From: Cephalotus follicularis
Taxonomy: Eukaryota > Streptophyta > Magnoliopsida > Oxalidales > Cephalotaceae
Length of the DNA: 64,000 bases
Direction: 5' to 3'
Assembly: GCA_001972305.1 (NCBI GenBank)
Contig: BDDD01001780.1
Coordinates: 62,001 to 126,000, forward strand
A program made the translations under genes and the position numbers. Under the pieces are notes generated by a model, which saw nothing but the letters and a program-made list of their open reading frames with translations, was not told the DNA's origin and did not search any database. Positions 23,651-34,986 of the stretch are shown piece after piece (position 1 is the first letter of the stretch; each line of letters begins with the position of its first letter).

Positions 23651-23899
23651 AGCTTACAAGTAATGCACCATAGTATGCATCCATGCATGCGTCTGAGCAT
23701 GCGCTCGAACAGTGCGTCTTGTGCATGCGTTATTCCCCCGACCTTGGTGCCCGAGAAGGCTAGCATGACAGGTGAATGGAAGTGAAAGGATAATGATTGT
23801 TGTGCAATGTAGTGTAATATAGTGTAATGTAATGAAGGCAGACCTCATAGTGAAATAGAAATGTAGTGATATTGTAATGTTAATGTAATGTACTGTAAT

Positions 23900-24085
23900 G
23901 GACTGGGTCACCGCTGAGATGAACCCTATGGGGGTCACCGGCCGAGATGAACCAGTAAGGCTATCCTTGAGATGAACCAATGGGTTACCAATTGAGATGA
24001 ACCAGGAGGGTCACCAAGATAGCTTAATCGATCACTGATTCAGATGAGCCAATGGATCACCATTTGAGATTAGCCAATGGATCAC
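23900..24085 (+). repeat. About 30-bp tandem repeats in H
   Basis: Seven or eight degenerate units with GGGTCACC...GAGATGAACC or GGATCACCATT...GAGATGAGCC. Similar GGTTCACC words recur in LTR F at 63640-63900. Confidence 0.7.
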
Positions 24086-25116
24086 CATTCGAGATGAGCC
24101 ACAATGTTAAATGAATCTTAATGTTTAGTGTAATGTATAATGACTGACCAATGGTAATGAAAGTGTGAATGATACTATATAGTGTAATAGTGTCAAGGTA
24201 TTGTGAAAATTATGGTTCCTCTGCCTATAACGCCTAGAGCGCGTAAATTGCTCTTCCTAAAGCCGAGGAACCCAAGGAACTGGTCTGCCAAAAAATGTAA
24301 TGTTTACTCCATCTCAGCTCCTCTGCCTTTAACGTTTGGAGTGCGTCTATCGCTCCTCCCTAAGTAGGGGATGCCGAGGAAGGCTATAAATGATTGTTAA
24401 TGGTATTGCATTTGATTGTTAATGGTACTGTAAAGGTTATGAATGCTCGTATTGTATTGTTGGTTATGCATTGCATTCATGCTGCATTGCACTCCACATA
24501 TGCATGGGTAGTGGTTCCTACACAATCAATGATTGCTAACCCATCGCATTATCATGTAATGGGTCAGGTGCAGGTGAAGCTTCGCAGCAAGCAGAAGATT
24601 GAACCCTGAGTAAGTCTCCTTTTTCCAGTTGCAGTTTGATGACCCACGTGTATAAAGATAAGATTGTATATTGTTTTATGACCTGCCGGCCTGTGGCAGA
24701 GCTAGACTTTAAACAGTAATGTAAAACTATGGGTTTTATCCACATATGAGTCATTGTTTATTGGATTTCCCGCATGCATTATTGTGTTATAAATTGTTTA
24801 AATTTATTCCGCTGAATATTGGTAAATGAATTGTACGGCTTGTGGCACGTCAAACCTTGAGGGTTGACCCTTGGGGTTTGGGGCGTTACATAAGCGCCAA
24901 ATTTTATACGCAAATATCAGCGCTTTGATTCATAATGAATGTTATAAGCGGCGACACTTACTTGGAAAACGTCGACGCTTTGTGGTCTGCTTTGAATAAT
25001 AAGTCACACACCTGAGCTTTGTTTGCCAGCAATTTTTGGAAGTTTTTAGCAGCTGTTTAATTTGTCTTTTAGGAAACTTTTGGGTTGTAATCTTTACCTT
25101 AAATAGGAACAATTAG

Positions 25117-27785
25117 TGTAACACCCCCGATGGTGGCAGCCCTTACAGGTAATAATACCGAACAAAATGTGACAGAAAAACTAAACATGAACTTATGCAA
25201 AACGGATGTGGTGGTCTGAAAGAATATCTTACAACAAACTGATATATAACAGAGTCTGAAAGTTTCAATAAGTCATAAACTGAAACATAACCAGAACAAA
25301 ATCCATAATATGAATAGCCAAACTATTTTAGGGAAAACTACTCTGATGTTGTCTCAAACACGACCGACACTACTGAAAACACAATGGACCAATTCCTAGA
25401 TGATCCTCTGACAAGTGGGTAACTCTCATCACACGTTTCCCCCATCCTTCTGAAAACCTACCGCATAGAAACAAAAATGCGGCTGAGCAAACCTCAGTAT
25501 GGATAAGGAAGTAAAACAGTAAACGGTAAACAGAATATCTTGAACTTGAAAATTTCAGTAAAGTAACATAGTAAACATTCTTTAAAAAGTAAAGCAGAAT
25601 ATTTAAAAACGAGCAGTTATAAAATCATCATAACATTATGAAAAGCATAACATCATAATTAAAAACTTTATATGATTTCATAATTCCATAACAGAGAATT
25701 CTAACATACATACATATATAGGTGCAAGGGGTTTATGAGGCCCGCATGCTCTGACGGAAAAGTCGTGTACGGCACTATGTAAACAATCCCAGTACTGAAT
25801 TTCTGAATTATGACAATAACTAAAGTATACTCATACGTCTCAAAAGGATCCATATCCTACCCTCAGGATACATATTTAAGAGAGACGTCGTAGACCGATC
25901 ACACCGCCACGGTAGGTGTCATGTCCTCCGCGCCAAAGAACATGCCTATGATACCTCATAGGTAGGGTTTTTCTCTGTATGTTATTATGCTAAAATATTG
26001 TTTTAATCTAAAAAAAATTTAATGAATTTCTAAACATTTTCTGATCTTATCTGAAAACAAAATCTTAACTGTATCTGAAGTAAACATACTCTGAAAGTGG
26101 AAGCCATGTTTATATAATATATTTTCAATAGTGAAAATCACGCATATCAAAATCAATATCCGATGTAACAACATTAAAATTCATTTTAATAAGATTATTA
26201 TCAAAACGGGAATATCCGTATCAAAATATGAATGTTATTCCGAATAAAACCAGGACCATATTCATAAAAGCATAAATCCGTTCAAGAACGATGTATCAGT
26301 AAAAATTTACTTTATTTAATTTTAACCAAAGGAATATCCAAGAATCGAAGAATCCGTACCTTAGTCGTCAACGTCTAAACAAACCAAAACAAATCAAAAG
26401 CACACTTGGAACCTCCTAATGTTCACCACAGAAATTATTGAAACCTAGACAAATCAACCAAACCGAAAAATATAATCAACAAGAGGTTAAACAACTTTCC
26501 AGAACGTCACAGTACGTGTCCAAAGCGTCGACGTTTTATTACAAAGCGTTGGCGCTTTAGGGCAAAATGTTAACATAAAGCCAAACAAAGCGTCGACAAA
26601 AACTTGACATTTAACAAAGGAAAGCGTCGACTCTTATATCTAACAAAGAATCAAAGCGTTGACAGTTTCATTGCAAAAAGGAACAAAGCGCAGAGCAAAG
26701 TGTCGACTAACACAACATGAAACAGTAGAAAGCGGCGACGCTTAAATGACAAGCGTCGACGGTTTGCGTCGAACACAGAATACCAGTTGCAGAAAACAGT
26801 TTCAAATCCATGGCCAAATCTGATTTTTCATGAACAATGAGCGTAAATAACAACATGCAGGTTCTATGACATGTTATACCAGTTCAAAAATGCTAGTATA
26901 TAACTATCTTAGTGCATGATCAAAAGTAAAACAAAAGCATGAAGTTTGAAGTAAAAACTTTCTGGTTTAAAACAGTTTATAAAACATATGCTATAATCCA
27001 ATCTTTCTGTGCACAAATCCTAAAATCAGTGACATACATATACTTATAACACAAATTCATTGCTTTAAACACCGACGTATCAATTAAAACATGTAAGAAT
27101 AAGAAATGCATAGTGAATACAAACAGCAGAATTCTATTTCAACAGGCCTCTAAAAACATGCTCAAAGATAAATTCTAACCAGTTTTAATACAAATCAAAG
27201 ATTGATATTGAAACTACATAGTCAAAACTATAACTTTTGTTTACAAAATACCTCCAGAAAACGTCAAGACGATGCAGAGAAAATGTGCTCAAGTTGCTGT
27301 GTTGGTTTGTAAGAAATGCAGAGATGAGTTTGAATTTTAAAAACAATTTGTCTGATTAATGCACAAATACGTGTGTTTAATGGCAAAATCAGTGTTCTAA
27401 GACATTACCAAACTAACCAAAATGCGTCAGATACATAAGGAAAATCGAATAGCCAAAAGAAGGAAAGAATCCAACATTCCAAAAACACTGTCACCATCCA
27501 AAACAATTAAGGAAAGTCGACTAAAGCATCGACAGTTTCTCAAAAAGCATCGACGGTTAAACACTTGAATACAAAACGGGTCGATGTCACACGTTTAGGA
27601 GTCAACGTGTCTCACAGCACCCAAAGCGTCGGCGGTTCTAAATAGAGCGTCGGCGCTTTGAGCCAAGAAAACAAAATAAAAGAAATTCAAAATAAAATCA
27701 AAGAGGTCCACAAACCATAGCACATAACAAAACAAAAGGTATACACCCAACGATAAACATATACGCATAGAAACGGGATATTACA
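25117..27785 (-). repeat. B 3' LTR (2669 bp, long form)
   Basis: On the minus strand it starts TGTAATATCCCGTTTC and ends GGGGGTGTTACA. It holds palindromic clusters at 26520-26765 and 27525-27660 and the CTGAG/CTCAG hairpin at 25483-25497. Parts match the LTRs of C and C' (for example the GCAAGGGG, GAGGCCCGCATG region near 25735 and the GATGATCC block near 25400). Confidence 0.9.
26520..26765. repeat. Phased palindromic array in B LTR
   Basis: Units AAAGCGTCGACGTTTT, AAAGCGTTGGCGCTTT and AAAATGTTAACAT have centres near 26529, 26550 and 26571 (steps of 21 bp). Five or more decayed units follow, such as AAAGCGTCGACAAA, AAAGCGTTGACAGTTT and AAGCGGCGACGCTT. A second group lies at 27525-27660 with AAAGCGTCGGCGGTT and AGAGCGTCGGCGCTTTG, 21 bp apart. 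Confidence 0.85.
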
Positions 27786-27799
27786 TCCACCCCCCCTTA
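27786..27799 (-). other. B polypurine tract
   Basis: On the minus strand TAAGGGGGGTGGA directly precedes the 3' LTR. It is the plus-strand primer for reverse transcription. The same purine tract, with the same upstream TTTCGGGAC phrase, precedes the 3' LTR of C. Confidence 0.85.
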
Positions 27800-27838
27800 A
27801 AAAGGATTTCGTCCCGAAATCATAACCATAGACATACC

Positions 27839-28270
27839 TTATTCAAACAGACGAGGGTATTTTTCCCGAATATGTTCCTCCAACTCCCCAGTAGCTTCGC
27901 TTTCGGGATGATTCTTCCACAAGACTTTTACAAAAGGGATAGTCTTACTACGAGTAACCCTCTCCTGTCTATCAAGAATAGCCTCAGCCTCCTCATCGCA
28001 AGACAAGTCCTCACGAATGCTATCAAAAGGGTAGTGAACCACGTGCAAGGTATGGTACTGGTCACCCCTCAACATAGACACATGGAACACGTTACGTACA
28101 TGAGATAATTGTGGAGGCAAAGCTAACCGGTAAGCAACTGCTCCAACCTTTTCCAGAACTTCAAACGGTCCAATAAACCGTGGACTCAACTTTCCCTTCA
28201 GCCCGAACCTTCGGACTCCTTTCCATGGTGAAACTTTCAGAAACACATGTTCACCAACTCTAAACTCCAA
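27839..28270 (-). pseudogene. B: integrase C-terminus with chromodomain-like tail
   Basis: An open stretch of 143 residues to the natural stop. It begins [20 protein letters not shown] (the GDxVxLKVSPxKGVxRFG motif of chromovirus integrase). It continues with [12 protein letters not shown] and [15 protein letters not shown], and ends [20 protein letters not shown] then [14 protein letters not shown]. This last part is the group II chromodomain-like end typical of the Tekay/Del lineage, lacking some of the aromatic cage residues. Chromodomains are thought to guide integration to heterochromatin. Confidence 0.88.
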
Positions 28271-28341
28271 TTCCCTCTGATATTTGTCTGCATAACTCTT
28301 CTATCGGGATTGAGCTGCTTTCAGTCTTTCCCTAGCTACAG

Positions 28342-28890
28342 TCACTTTCTCCGTAGTGATCTAACTAGCTCAGGTCCTTCAATGACTCTCTCTCCAAGCT
28401 CATCCCAACATGTCGAAGATCGACATTTTCTCCCATACAAAGCCTCAAACGGAGCCATTCGAATGCTAGCATGCCAACTATTATTGTATGTAAACTCCAC
28501 AAAGCTCAAATACTCATCCCAGTTTCCAACCCACTCTAATACACAAGACCTCAGCATGTCCTCTAAAGTCTGGATAGTCCTCTCCGACTGCCCATCTGTC
28601 TGTGGGTGGAAAGTTGTACTGTAGTTAAGCCGTGTTCCCCAAGCCTTCTGGAATCCCTTCCAAAATCTAGACGTGAAACGAGGATCCCTATCCGAAACAA
28701 TGGATACAGGTGTCCCATGTAGTCTCACAATCTCTCGCTAGAAAACCTCCGCCAATGGATATACAGAAAAGTCCTCCCAGATAGCCAAGAAATGTGTCGA
28801 TTTAGTCAAACGATCCACCACTACCCAGATGGTATCATTCCTCTTGAACGTCCTTGGCAATCCTGTAACAAAGTCCATCGCTAAACTCTC
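28342..28890 (-). pseudogene. B: integrase catalytic core
   Basis: The stretch 28728-28342 is open and holds [19 protein letters not shown] (second catalytic Asp), [20 protein letters not shown] (catalytic Glu in SER) and [20 protein letters not shown]. The upstream part with the first Asp (IWVVVDRLTKS type) reads from 28890-28729 with stops and a frame change. The intact pattern is D-x-D-35-E. Confidence 0.85.
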
Positions 28891-28952
28891 CCATTTCCAA
28901 ATTGGAACCTCTGTAACAAACCAGTAGCTCGTTGGTGCTCAATCTTAACCTG

Positions 28953-29246
28953 CTAACAGACCAAACACCTCCCAACATACTCTGCTACATCCCTCTTCAT
29001 TCCATTCCACAAGAAGTTTCGCTTCAAGTCCCTATACATTTTTGTAGAACCTGGATGTATAGAGAATGGAGAGCTGTGCGCCTCTGACAAAACAGCATTC
29101 CTGATAGTAGTATCCGTCGGCACACACAACCGACTATCTAACCAGATCACTCCATGCTCATCCACCCGGAACTCTGACTGTTTACCCTCATCGACATTCT
29201 AGACTAAGGCCCATAGTTCACCATCATCACTCTGAGCCGCCTTAAT
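28953..29246 (-). pseudogene. B: integrase zinc-binding N-terminus
   Basis: Residues EAHSSPFSIHPGSTKMYRDL and VAEYVGRCLVC form the H-x-H-C-x2-C zinc domain (EAH...HPG...C..C). It is followed by a stop where pol normally continues (QVK.EHQRP). Another stop separates it from the RNase H part upstream. Confidence 0.84.
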
Positions 29247-30032
29247 TCACGATATAAAAGTAGGCTCTATATCCATACTAGCCATATAACCTCCAGAACC
29301 CCGAACAAACAAGTTCAAATCCAACCACTCCATATCTGCTATCAACTGCGGCTGTGTGAACAAAGACGCTACACTTCCAGAACTCTTCCTACTCAAAGCA
29401 TCGGCCACCACATTTGCTTTACCAGGGTGGTATTGAATATTCAAATCATAGTCCTTTAGAAGCTCCAACCATCTCCTCTGTCGCATATTCAACTCCTTTT
29501 GCGTAAAGATGTACTTGAGACTCTTATGATCAGTGAAAACATCACAAGTTTCCCCGTACAAATAGTGCCTCCAGATTTTCAATGCAAAAACCACAGCTGC
29601 TAACTCCAGATCATGTGTAGGGTAGTTCACTTCATAAGCCTTCAACTGTCTTGAAGCATAAGCTATCACATGATCATGCTGCATAAGAAAACATCCCAAA
29701 CCCTTCTTGGAAGCATCGCTGTAAATCTGGTATCCCCATGACCCAGACGGTAACCGAAGAATTGGTGCAGACACCAGACCATTCTTCAATTTTTCAAAAC
29801 TTGCTTCCCTTTCTTCATTCCACACAAACTTGGCTCCTTTTCTTAAAAGTTGTGTCAGTGGCAAGGCTATGGAGGAGAAGCCTTCCACAAACCGCCTATA
29901 GTAGCCAGCTAGACCCAAAAAGCTCCTAACTTCCGTTACTGTAGTAGGCCTCGGCCATTTGGTAATAGCCTCAACCTTAACAGGATCCACACTATAACCA
30001 CATGGCCTAAGAATGTCACCTGCTCCAACCAA
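29247..30032 (-). pseudogene. B: RT connection and RNase H
   Basis: An open stretch of about 261 residues. It starts in the connection domain ([31 protein letters not shown]) and runs through [15 protein letters not shown] (RNase H catalytic Asp), [20 protein letters not shown] (catalytic Glu), [12 protein letters not shown] (Asp) and [16 protein letters not shown] (final Asp region). The catalytic residues are present. A frameshift separates it from the polymerase domain at about 30035-30075. Confidence 0.9.
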
Positions 30033-30072
30033 AATTCACATTTCAAAAACTTCGCATAAAGCTGATTCTTCC

Positions 30073-31320
30073 TCAAAATACCACTATACGAAGTTGAGCT
30101 TCATGTTCTTCTCTCGACCTAGAATACACAAGGATGTCATCAATGAACACAATCACAAACTTGTCCAAGTATTCATGAAACACCCGATTCATCAAATCCA
30201 TAAAGACTGCTGGTGCGTTGGTAAGTCCAAATGGCATCACCAGAAACTCATAATGCCCGTGCCGTGTACGAAAAGCAGTCTTAGCTATGTCCTCATCTTT
30301 CACCCATAGCTGATGATAACCAGATGTCAAATCGATCTTAGAAAAATACCGTGCACCTTGGAGTTGATCAAAAAGGTCATCAATCCTAGGCAAAGGGTAT
30401 TTTTTTCTAATGGTAATCCGGTTCAGCTCTCTGTAGTCCATACACAACCTCATGGACCCATCCTTCTTCCTGACAAAAAGAACCGGAGCTCCCCACGGTG
30501 AAACACTAGGACGGATAAAACCCCGATCCAACAACTCTTGCAACTGCTCCTTCAGTTCTTGCAATTCCAACAGTGCCATTCTGTAAGGTGCTTTAGATAT
30601 CGGTGCCGCTCCAAGAATGAGCTCAATGGTAAACTCCACTTCTCGTTGCGGTGACAAACCCGGTAACTCCTTCGGAAACACATCTGAAAACTCTCTAACA
30701 ACCGGATAGTCCTTAAGGCGAGGCTCATCCTTAGAGACGTCTTTTAAAACAGCTAGGTAACCCTCAGCACCCTTAGCTACCGACTTCCGAGCCTTCAAAG
30801 CAGAAATAATCTTAACTTCTTTTCTCAGCTGTGAACCCTGATAAACAAAATCAGGCCTATCCACATCCCCAAACAGAACCCTCCGAAAATGACAGTCAAT
30901 CATGACACGATGGAGATCTAACCAATCCATGCCAAGAATCATGTCGAAGTCAAACATATCTATCGGGAAAAGATCCGCATCTCGAACGCGATCATCAAAA
31001 GCGATAGGACAATCACGAAAATATTCAGATTTCACAACATATGTGCCCATAGGGGTCGAAAGAACCAAAGCTGGATCCAGGGATAAAGTTGGCATCCCAA
31101 GATGCCGAACAAAAGACCTTGCTACTACAGAGTGAGTCGATCCAGTATCATACAAAACATAAGCCATACGACTACAAATAGAGACATAACCCAAAACAGT
31201 ACCTGGAGCACCTGCTGCCTGATGAGTGGTCAAAGCAAAGACTCGACCAACTACATTGCGTTGTCCCGCATCACCACCATTACCTTTCCTCTCCTCTGCT
31301 CGAGGGTCCGTGCAATCCAT
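30073..31320 (-). pseudogene. B: protease and reverse transcriptase
   Basis: A 415-codon open stretch that continues gag. The protease active site is [11 protein letters not shown] (Asp-Thr-Gly present, about residues 56-66), with the ILGMDWL flap-end motif downstream. The linker [17 protein letters not shown] leads to the polymerase. Polymerase motifs seen are [66 protein letters not shown] and [10 protein letters not shown], so the catalytic FIDD is intact. The frame stops at EAQLRIVVF, where one or two bases have been lost or gained relative to the family (VL..LR). Confidence 0.92.
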
Positions 31321-32369
31321 AAAACGATGGCCCTACTGTCCGCACACAAAGCATGCTCCTGAAGCCTTGTAACAATTCCCAACCGGATGCCTCTTCCCAC
31401 AAGTCTCGCACTATGCAATCTAAACATTGGGGTTACCCCCACCAGTAGCTCCTTGATTCTGCCTTTGATCATTCCCAGACTGTCCACCTCCTCGGTTATT
31501 ATTTTTCTTTTGCTGCTTACCATTTCGGCCCTTACCCTGCTGCCCTGAGAATCTCCCCTATTTCTCTTCTTCTCTCCTTCTAATTGAGCAGCCTGAAAAT
31601 CCAACCTTTCCATTTCTATGTTCTTGGCGACGTTCGCAACCTCTGACACATCAGCAAAGCTCGAGTTGATCAGCTTACCCCTAAGCTGATAGTGCAACTT
31701 CCATTTAAACTTTTCTGCATGTTCCGCTGCTGACCCCGCCGCAGGTCCTACAAAGCCTGCCAACCTAGTAAACTGGGCTAAAAATTCAGGAACAGATTCA
31801 CCTTCCTTCTATCTTGTCATCACTAACTCCCTTGCATAAGCCTCTTTATCAGCAGTGGGGAAATACTGCTGATAAAAGATCTCACAGAAATCAGACCAAG
31901 ACAAAGTCTCAACAAAACCTCCACCCTTAGTTGTCTTCAAGGTCTTCCACCATGTCTGGGCATCGCCTTCCAATTTATACGTGGCCAACTTAACCTTCTG
32001 ATCATCGCCACATCCCAGTACATCGAAAATCTTCTCCAAATGAGCAATCCAATCCTCAGCCTCCACTGGTGTTGGCGCCGAACTAAAGGATCACGGTCTC
32101 TGTTTTTGGAACCTCTCCAGCCATACATAAACTGGAGTATCAGGATGGTCCCGAGCTCCCCTAGCTGCATGAGCATCAACTGGTACATTCTCCTCAACTA
32201 CTTGCTCACGACGACCTTGTTCATGACTTTGTTGTTGCTGATGCATTACTCGGTTCACTTCCTGAGCCACAGCCTGTCTAACCATCTTGTCAATTGCAGG
32301 CTCATTTCTTGCTCCATCTTGAGCCACAACTGGTTCAGTTCTCTGAGGGGTATTCCTTGTTCATGCCAT
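31251..32369 (-). pseudogene. B: gag, broken by stops
   Basis: Starts with ATG at 32369-32367 but has TGA as its third codon. It runs through VYVWLERFQKQRP then a stop, then EAEDWIAHLEKIFDVLGCGD, ATYKLEGDAQTWW and FYQQYFPTADKEAYA, a stop, then EFLAQFTRLAG. This is the Retrotrans_gag domain of Ty3/gypsy elements (W...LE..F...C.....V..A...L.G.A..WW). The segment 31763-31251 changes frame in the basic region. The zinc knuckle region lies near 31330-31420 with altered cysteines. Gag would form the cytoplasmic particle. Confidence 0.85.
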
Positions 32370-32525
32370 CTACGCAACATAATCTAGAACAAGATAAAGA
32401 CAAAAGAGTTAGAAGGTCAAAACGAAAGACATATCAAAAGGTCGTAACAAAGAAGTCCTAACCCAGTGTCTACCCAACCTCACAGGTAAAACCTAGTTAG
32501 GTCTTCTAAGGAAACAAAACCTATA

Positions 32526-32537
32526 TCTATGATACCA
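32526..32537 (-). other. B primer-binding site
   Basis: On the minus strand TGGTATCATAGA, directly downstream of the 5' LTR. The first eight bases match the initiator-Met tRNA site TGGTATCAGAGC. The rest has drifted. Confidence 0.75.
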
Positions 32538-32542
32538 CAATC

Positions 32543-33054
32543 TTTAACACCCCCGATGGTGGGAGCCCTTACAAGTCATAATACCGAACAAAACGTGACA
32601 GAAAAACTAAACATGAACTTATGAAAAACGGATGTGGTGGTCTGAAAGCTTATCTTACAACAAACTGATATATAACAGAGTCTGAAAGTTTCAATAAGTC
32701 ATAAACTGAAACATAACCAAAACAAAACCCATAATCTGAATAGCCAAACTGTTTTAGGGAAAACTACTCTGATGTTGTCTCAAACACGACCGACACTACT
32801 GAAAACACAATGGACCAATTCCTAGATGATCCTCTAACAAGTGGGTAACTCTCACCACACGTTTCCCCCATCCTTCTGAAAACCTGCAGCATAGAAACAA
32901 AAATGTGGCTGAGCAAACCTCAGTACGGATAAGGAAGTAAAACAGTAAACGGTAAACATAATAAAATCAAAGAGGTCCACAAACCATAGCACATAACAAA
33001 ACAAAAGGTATACACCCAACGATAAACATATACGCATAGAAACGGGATATTACA
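32543..33054 (-). repeat. B 5' LTR (512 bp, short form)
   Basis: Matches the two ends of the 3' LTR but lacks about 2.16 kb. The join is GGTAAACA / AATAAAATCAAAGAGG, corresponding to the jump from about 25540 to about 27690. All palindromic clusters are absent, while the CTGAG/CTCAG hairpin near 32912 is kept. Its outer base has changed from TG to TT at 32543-32544. Confidence 0.9.
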
Positions 33055-33414
33055 ATTAGGTTATAATTTATTTTCCTTTTCTATTTACGTTTTTTGCAAT
33101 GTACAGATAGAAGATGCTAGGTCACTAAAACATGGTACAAAAGCTGGTGACAAGCTTTGTGGCCGCTCTCTTCTTCCTTATTCCAGTTCTTTTATTTTTT
33201 ATTTACCATGTTTTGTAGCTAAACTCTCAAGGTTTTTAGGGTTAGAACAAGCCATTAGATTGTATTGATACAACTCCATTAATAAAATCCTTGAACCTTT
33301 GATTTGTTCTTCAATTTTCTGTCTTCACACACACTTTGTCTGTCTGATTAAAATCCACAAACACTTTGTCGGTGAATAAGAACGGTGTTGAATGAATGGT
33401 TTTTAACGTGATCA

Positions 33415-33590
33415 ATGGAGTCTACTCATACGGTTTGTCATGCTGAACACACTTCGTATAGACCTAGCATGACTACTCATACGATTTGTTGCCATTGTCA
33501 CACTCCGTATAGACCTAGCATGACTACTCATACGATTTGTCATCACAATGGTACTCCTTATCGACCTAACTGCCGTTGGTTACCAAGGTT
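33415..33590 (+). repeat. About 50-bp triplicate repeat in G
   Basis: Three units with ACTCATACGATTTGT and CCGTATAGACCTAGCATGAC. No other feature is seen. Confidence 0.75.
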
Positions 33591-33754
33591 TGAGCAATCA
33601 AATAAGTGAGTTTTCAATATAATCTATGGTGAGTTTTTATACCCTAAAACCGATTTAATCTTACTTCTTTTTATCCATTTTTTATTTTGCTTTGTTAATA
33701 AATAGATTTTCATGCTTTAGATTTTTAGTAGAGTAGTTTAATTCAAGTCTGTTC

Positions 33755-33925
33755 GAGTAAACATCGATGCTTAGTGAGAGAGCGTCGACGCTTACGACGT
33801 TAGTTAGTACTCTTTCGTTAGTTTATTTGTTATTTATGTTGACGATTTACATTGAGCGGCGATGCTTTACTTGCTTTCAATTATACACGTCAACACTTAA
33901 CGACAAAGCTCGACGCCCTTGTTCC
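33755..33925. repeat. Decayed palindromic units in G right part
   Basis: AACATCGATGCTT, AGCGTCGACGCTT, ATGTTGACGATTT, AGCGGCGATGCTT and CGTCAACACTT. They belong to the same word family as 18911-18990, now separated by insertions H and B. Confidence 0.7.
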
Positions 33926-34115
33926 CTATTTTAATTCAGTAGTTTATTTTTCATGTTTAGGAGTAGTTTTCCTAATTTTCCTTCAATTTTGCATACTTCG
34001 TCTAGGTTGAATAGATTAAAATTAATTTAACTTGTTTCCTAGTGTTCGACCTGTTACTGCACAACCGTAAACTTGCGGTATAAATTTAAAACATTCAAAA
34101 TTTGTGAACGGAAGG

Positions 34116-34506
34116 CACTCAGAATAAGTGGATCCATGAATAGAAAAATCATCCATAAAGACCTCAAGAAATTTTTTCCCCATGTCTGAGAAGATACTCA
34201 TCATGCAACGTTGGAAAGTTGCAGGAGCATTGTATAGTCCAAATGGCATGTGTCAGTAAGTAAACGTTCCAAACGGGCAAGTGAATGTTGTCTTGTGTTA
34301 ATCCTCAGGGGCAATTGGGATTTGGTTGTAGCTAGAATATCCATCTAGAAAATAATAATATCCATGTCCGGCTAGATGCTTTAACATCTAATCGCTAAAA
34401 GGTAAGGGAAAATGGTAATTCCAAGTTACCGTATTTAATTTACGTAGTCAATGCATACTCTCCACCCAGTTTGGATGCGAGTTTGAATCAATTCATTAGT
34501 AGCAGA
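34116..34506 (-). pseudogene. J: reverse transcriptase palm, broken
   Basis: The last part reads MPFGLYNAPATFQRCMMSIF and VFMDDFSIHGS, so the catalytic FMDD box is intact. Upstream, fragments of the fingers and palm (GWRVCID, a Y-F-L-D-G-Y-S-G-type stretch, TF..PFGT) are visible only with stops and frameshifts. The frame is interrupted after SECL by insertion G. Confidence 0.8.
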
Positions 34507-34968
34507 TTAAACTACTGTACTTCCAGCTTTCTTTGGCACTACTTGGACCGGACTTACCCACTGGCTATTAGAAATTGGATAAATGATCCCATTATCCATG
34601 CACTTCAGAATTTCTTTATGAATGGCATCCTTCATCACTGGATTAGCCCTTCTTTGGGGTTCCCTTGAATGTTTGGATCCCTCAATTAAGTGGATATGAT
34701 GTTGAACAATAGATGGGCTAATTTCTTTGATGTCAGTCATCGTCAATCCTAGAGCTTCCTTATTTTTCTTTAAAATCTCGATCAAATCCTCTTCCTGACG
34801 AGTGGTCAAATTAGAAGCAATGATGACTGAAAAAGTACGATCTTCACCTAAGAAACCATAGCTAAGATTGGAGGTCAACTCTTTCAACTCAAGTTTAGGG
34901 GGCTCAACAATGGAAGGTTCAGAAACCAAGGTAGATACATTGGCTCCACATGTGGTTGGACACTCCAA
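34507..34968 (-). pseudogene. J: reverse transcriptase N-terminal part
   Basis: An open stretch of 153 residues. It has LKELTSNLSYGFLGEDRTF and VIIASNLTTRQEEDLIEILK (the linker typical of Athila/Tat pol), then TMTDIKEISPSIVQHHIHL. It ends at NSQWVSPVQVVPKKAG (first RT motif: WVSPV..VPKK.G). It ends in a stop just past this motif. Confidence 0.85.
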
Positions 34969-34986
34969 ATCTCAGAAAAGAGATTA

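Larger units (their letters stand above)
20768..23658 (-). mobile_element. Solo LTR I, inserted in H
   Basis: On the minus strand it starts TGTAAGCTCCCTATATATA and ends GTTTGGGGCATGACA. It is flanked by AGTAA (20763-20767 and 23659-23663). A minus-strand TATA candidate (GCTTTATAGAAG) lies near 23570, and an (AT)n run at 23618-23647 sits just inside the 5' end. The region 22740-23560 is GC-rich with imperfect repeats. The hairpin CAACC/GGTTG is at 21375-21388. It is related to H at its 3' end. Confidence 0.88.
19393..24890 (+). mobile_element. Solo LTR H, containing LTR I
   Basis: Starts TGTAACACCCCAAA and ends TTTGGGGCGTTACA, flanked by TAAGC (19388-19392 and 24891-24895). Without the nested insertion at 20768-23658 it is about 2.6 kb. 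No primer-binding site or gag-pol is present, so it is a solo LTR. It contains a 48-bp tandem array (20255-20725) and a roughly 30-bp array (23900-24085). The 142-codon reading frame at 19444-19872 lies in the LTR and has no recognisable domain. A hairpin CAATC/GATTG lies at 24523-24535. Confidence 0.88.
25117..33054 (-). mobile_element. Element B: Tekay/Del-like chromovirus, full length, mutated
   Basis: Both ends are flanked by ATTAG (25112-25116 and 33055-33059). On the minus strand the order is 5' LTR (33054-32543), primer-binding site, gag, protease, reverse transcriptase, RNase H, integrase with chromodomain-like end, polypurine tract and 3' LTR (27785-25117). Several in-frame stops and frameshifts break gag and pol, so it cannot act on its own. 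The two LTRs differ greatly in length (512 and 2669 bp). In about 430 aligned bases I count roughly 18 differences, so it is not a very recent insertion. Confidence 0.93.
18756..34110. mobile_element. Composite insertion G: Tat/Athila-like solo LTR with H, I and B inside
   Basis: Flanked by GAAGG at 18751-18755 and 34111-34115. Ignoring it and one duplication copy, the J reverse transcriptase frame reads on without a gap (SECL then HHL), which confirms the ends. G itself is only 18756-19392, 24896-25116 and 33060-34110, about 1.9 kb, starting TGTTTAGCAT and ending TGTGAACG. The blocks ACCGTAAACTTGCGGTATAAA and TGTTCGACCTG near the right end resemble LTR segments of Athila/Tat elements. AATAAA near 33284 hints at plus orientation, but strand is uncertain. 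It has no coding region, so it is probably a solo LTR. Confidence 0.8.
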
